7,971 bases of DNA, taken from positions 1 through 7,971 of the forward strand of contig CAKPYN010000037.1 in NCBI GenBank assembly GCA_934202965.1. The letters are read 5' to 3'. This stretch comes from an uncultured Megasphaera sp. (lineage in GTDB: Bacteria > Bacillota > Negativicutes > Veillonellales > Megasphaeraceae). The stretch's first letter is position 1. Each line of letters opens with the position of its first letter. The translations under genes and the position numbers were made by a program. Under the pieces are notes generated by a model. That model ran no database searches and had not been told where the DNA came from. It saw nothing but the letters and a program-made list of their open reading frames with translations. Below are positions 5,754-7,971 of this stretch, one piece after another.

Positions 5754-5978
5754 ATCTCTTACATACTTTTTCTTTCTGTGCGACCAGAAAGAAAAAGTAT
5801 CAAAAAGAAAGAAGTCGCCGCCTAGAACGGCCGAGCCTTACTGCGTTTGCGAATGACGGCGCGGCAAATTCGCTTCGCTCAAGCGCCGCTTGACTCCGTC
5901 ATTAGCAAACTTCGTATCCGGTCTTCGACCGGTCGGCATGTCCGTAATAGGCGGTATGATTCGTCATGTATAAGAGAT
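5754..5978. repeat. Highly palindromic intergenic block, probable interspersed repeat or MITE-like element
   Basis: The block is bounded by ATCTCTTA (5754-5761) and its inverse TAAGAGAT (5971-5978). Inside are four structures: a perfect 16-bp inverted repeat with a 6-base loop (5763-5778 with 5785-5800); a 15-bp arm pair matching at 14 positions (5845-5859 with 5896-5910); nested smaller stems inside that (GCGG 5861-5864 with CCGC 5886-5889; CGCTT 5871-5875 with AAGCG 5881-5885); and a 6-bp hairpin CCGGTC/GACCGG (5918-5932). No convincing target duplication flanks it. Neither strand carries a believable gene in 5800-6180. The layered palindromes are far too regular for ordinary intergenic DNA. 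Copy number elsewhere cannot be judged from one window. Confidence 0.55.
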
Positions 5979-6107
5979 TACGTACAATAAAAAAAACAAG
6001 TAAATCTATAGAATACCTCATCACTTACGCTTCCATGTTAATTTGTATTTCTCTTGGTATTATATCATATGTATCAAAGATTAGAATTAGGCAACAAACA
6101 ACCAATA
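5979..6107. other. AT-rich intergenic stretch with no gene recognised
   Basis: These bases between the palindromic block and the adhesin terminator are AT-rich. I see no ribosome binding site with a credible frame, no RNA gene, and no clear promoter. Confidence 0.5.
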
Positions 6108-6157
6108 AAAAAAGAACGATGCATCGAGAAACATGTTCTCTTTGCATCGTTCTTTTT
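6108..6157. terminator. Strong terminator of the trimeric autotransporter gene (likely two-way)
   Basis: AAAAAAGAACGATGCA (6108-6123) pairs with TGCATCGTTCTTTTT (6143-6157). An inner GAGAA/TTCTC stem (6126-6130 with 6136-6140) lies inside it. A U-tract exists on both strands. It lies about 30 bases after the adhesin stop codon on the minus strand. Confidence 0.88.
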
Positions 6158-6186
6158 CCTATCCGTTATTCAATGGTTCGTTAAGC

Positions 6187-7827
6187 TTATTTATTTATGT
6201 TTTCTTTGACTGTGCGAACACGCTGAATCGTCGGATTTCCTGCCTTGTCTTTAGCAACTGTATCGACAGTGAAGTATTCCAATTCATGCGAGAATTCGCT
6301 GAGGATCTTGTCGGACAAAACAGCGCCTTTTGTCATGGCACGATACAAGATAGCTGCAAATTCATACCGCGTCATCGGACGGTCTCCGGCAAAGTTGCCA
6401 TCCGGATAGCCTTCGATCATGCCGTTGCCGGCCAGCTGTGTTACGTATTCGTAAGCCCAGTGATTCTGCGGTACATCCGGGAAGAGCTGCAGTTTGGATG
6501 TATCTATCTTCTTACCTGCATTGGCATCGAGCATAGCTGACTTCATAGCTTCCAATTCACCGCGCAGTTCTTTAATTTCCTTCGCCATCGCTACACGAGA
6601 AGTTGATACATGACTGCTTCCGGAACCTAGTTTGAAGCTTACGCCGGCATTAACCATGTTTTCGCCATTACCAAAGGTTCCGCCTACAGAGAACATCGTG
6701 TCTTCATTCGGACGATAGTATGCCCCAACAGCAGCTGCATTGGTGCCGCGGTAGTTGCCATAGCCTGCCGCAAAGTCCCACTTCGCATCCGGATCAAAAT
6801 CCAATGGATGTAAGGCTGCCAAAGCCGCAGCACCGGCACCGACTTTGTTGACACGGTTGTCGAGGTTGCTAATGCAACCATTTAAATTAACTAATTGATT
6901 ATCTATATTTGTAATATTTTTGCTTACTTTCTTTAATTGTGCCACATTAACGGCATCTGTATCTTCACTGCCAGCTGCAACATTGGTAATTTGACGAGTA
7001 AGGGTACCATTGCTGCCTACAGATACAGCACCACCATTTGCTATCCAAGTAAGGCCGTCTGCACCTTCAGGAGCAAAAGCGCCAACAACACCGGATTCTC
7101 TATCAGCAACAGAGGAGGCACCAATTGCAACACCCCAACCTGCTGTTACTTCAGAATAATCACCTAAAGCAGTACCATAATCAACATTTGCCTTGCTATT
7201 ATAACCAACAGCTGTTGCCAGTTTGCCTTCTGCTTTAGAGAAGCCGCCTACAGCTGTAGAAGCAAGTCCCCAAGAACCTGCATATGCGCCGATAGCAGTA
7301 GACTGTGCACCAGCTTTTCTCCAGTCATCATGGGTTCTATTATAATCAGCATCAACGTTAGTCATGGTACCGATTGCAGTTGCATTATCACCACTTGCAT
7401 AAGCTTGCTGACCTACAGCAGTACCGGCATAAGCGGTAAACTTGATATCATTACCTACAGCAACACTAAAAGTTTGGTCTGCTTTGGTGCTGGAACCGAT
7501 TGCAATAGAGTCAGTTCCGCTTGCAATAGCATCACGGCCGATAGCAATACCAACTAAGCCGCTTGCAGCAGCATTTTGGCCAATGGCAACACTACCTTGA
7601 CCGCTAGCACTTGCACCATCGCCGGCTTCAATCTTTGTATCTGTCGGTGCCAAATTAGCAGCCATAACCGGCGCTACGCTTGCACAGGTCATTACACCTG
7701 TAGCAATCAGCATTGCCAACAGTTTTTTAGTGGAGCAGCTTTTGGTTCCATGGCTTTTTGCCATTTCGGAAACAACAACGTATGCGCTGCGTGCATCACT
7801 CCAAATTACTTTGAATACTTTATTCAT
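6187..7827 (-). CDS. Trimeric autotransporter adhesin with YadA head and anchor plus C-terminal SLH domain
   Basis: This 546-residue type Vc secretion protein should display an adhesive head on the outer membrane. Domains in order: extended signal peptide region (1-28, MNKVFKVIWSDARSAYVVVSE); hydrophobic signal core (35-56) with probable cleavage after A56 (PVMA/ANL); YadA-like head of about 14-residue repeats with recurring AIG/AVG motifs (67-268); neck containing ITNVAAGSEDTDAVNVAQLK (280-299); short coiled-coil stalk (300-328); YadA anchor beta-barrel segment (329-400, VGAGAAALAALHPLDFDPD and KWDFAAGYGNYRG onward). An unusual C-terminal extension then adds a coiled coil (410-431, VAMAKEIKELRGELEAMKS) and one SLH domain (448-500, LFPDVPQNHWAYEYVTQL to MTRYEFAAILYRAM), ending in a 46-residue charged tail. 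The SLH part should lie in the periplasm and bind the wall, probably polyamine-modified peptidoglycan as known for Negativicutes SLH proteins. The start has AAGGAGG with 8-base spacing. A Cys at residue 318 in the stalk is unusual. Confidence 0.93.
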   Translation of the reverse strand: MNKVFKVIWSDARSAYVVVSEMAKSHGTKSCSTKKLLAMLIATGVMTCASVAPVMAANLAPTDTKIEAGDGASASGQGSVAIGQNAAASGLVGIAIGRDAIASGTDSIAIGSSTKADQTFSVAVGNDIKFTAYAGTAVGQQAYASGDNATAIGTMTNVDADYNRTHDDWRKAGAQSTAIGAYAGSWGLASTAVGGFSKAEGKLATAVGYNSKANVDYGTALGDYSEVTAGWGVAIGASSVADRESGVVGAFAPEGADGLTWIANGGAVSVGSNGTLTRQITNVAAGSEDTDAVNVAQLKKVSKNITNIDNQLVNLNGCISNLDNRVNKVGAGAAALAALHPLDFDPDAKWDFAAGYGNYRGTNAAAVGAYYRPNEDTMFSVGGTFGNGENMVNAGVSFKLGSGSSHVSTSRVAMAKEIKELRGELEAMKSAMLDANAGKKIDTSKLQLFPDVPQNHWAYEYVTQLAGNGMIEGYPDGNFAGDRPMTRYEFAAILYRAMTKGAVLSDKILSEFSHELEYFTVDTVAKDKAGNPTIQRVRTVKENINK

Positions 7828-7866
7828 ATAGATATCCTCCTTCTTTTATATATACTTTTTCAGGTA

Positions 7867-7971
7867 TTATTTTTGTTCATACGAAACTTTCCGGCGTTTG
7901 TTAAACCAGCGTTTCCGGCAGTCATCACAGCAAAAAGCCCGGCGCCGGTCTTCGGGTGTCGTAACGATGAC
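7867..7971 (-). CDS. 3' end of a small Cys/Arg-rich protein gene (5' part outside the window)
   Basis: A frame open from the window edge ends at TAA (7867-7869), giving 34 visible residues. The visible part includes RRRAFCCDDCRKRWFNKRRK, a C-C-x2-C pattern among many arginines and lysines, reminiscent of half of a zinc-ribbon or zinc-finger at the end of a small DNA- or RNA-binding protein. The family is not recognised. The stop is only 39 bases from the adhesin start, on the same strand, and no convincing promoter lies in that gap. The two may therefore be co-transcribed. With only the tail visible, it could also be a chance open frame. Confidence 0.45.
   Translation of the reverse strand, partial: VIVTTPEDRRRAFCCDDCRKRWFNKRRKVSYEQK

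Noticed and set aside
6133..6540. Plus-strand reading frame of about 135 codons
   Set aside because: It runs antisense through the SLH-coding end of the adhesin and the terminator, with no ribosome binding site or family features.
6937..7557. Plus-strand frames rich in Ser/Thr/Asn opposite the adhesin head
   Set aside because: They are antisense shadows of the repetitive AIG/AVG head repeats.
6960..7650. CRISPR-like array from regular repetition
   Set aside because: The periodicity of about 42 bases comes from degenerate 14-residue head repeats in a coding frame, with no identical direct repeats or spacers.
1..7971. tRNA or rRNA genes
   Set aside because: No cloverleaf with a TTCGA-type T-loop, and no rRNA core sequence, was seen on either strand.

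Overview
The window looks like a stretch of chromosome from a diderm Firmicute of the Negativicutes (Megasphaera/Veillonella/Dialister-like). Three things suggest this: Firmicute-type expression signals (strong AGGAGG ribosome binding sites, extended -10 promoters, S-box riboswitches with U-tract terminators); an outer-membrane trimeric autotransporter, which requires a second membrane; and an S-layer-homology (SLH) domain at the end of that autotransporter. The genus is an inference from remembered family resemblance, not from a search.

Layout. (1) Positions 1-66 hold a nested imperfect hairpin resembling an IS200/IS605-family end. It abuts and truncates a methionine-binding lipoprotein gene (metQ copy 1, minus strand, 67-420). 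The promoter, SAM-I riboswitch and terminator of that gene remain intact at 458-671. (2) A cysteine-rich C_GCAxxG_C_C-family gene (677-1096, minus) lies between the two metQ copies. (3) A second, intact metQ (1443-2276, plus) has its own SAM-I riboswitch and terminator (1284-1427). It is followed by metF, methylenetetrahydrofolate reductase (2444-3301, plus), which has a separate extended -10 promoter overlapping the metQ terminator. (4) After a two-way terminator comes a 719-residue PLP decarboxylase very close to proteobacterial ornithine decarboxylase SpeC/SpeF (3384-5543, minus). (5) Upstream of it are a 38-codon micro-ORF with an excellent ribosome binding site, which resembles the tail of an Rpn/PD-(D/E)XK nuclease-family protein, and a highly palindromic non-coding block (about 5754-5978) that looks like an interspersed repeat. 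(6) The right end is a trimeric autotransporter adhesin (6187-7827, minus) with ESPR signal, YadA-type head, neck, anchor, then a coiled coil and SLH domain. Only 39 bases upstream of it is the cut-off 3' end of a small Cys/Arg-rich protein gene.

How it fits together. The left half is a methionine module: two SAM-sensing transport lipoprotein genes and the enzyme that supplies methyl-THF for methionine synthesis. One lipoprotein copy was apparently destroyed by an insertion and the other kept. The right half may have a thematic link. In Selenomonas and relatives, putrescine or cadaverine is covalently attached to peptidoglycan and SLH domains bind that modified wall. An ornithine decarboxylase beside an SLH-ended outer-membrane adhesin fits that biology, but the link is an inference from adjacency. 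The least explained parts are the palindromic block with its micro-ORF and the insertion boundary in metQ copy 1.
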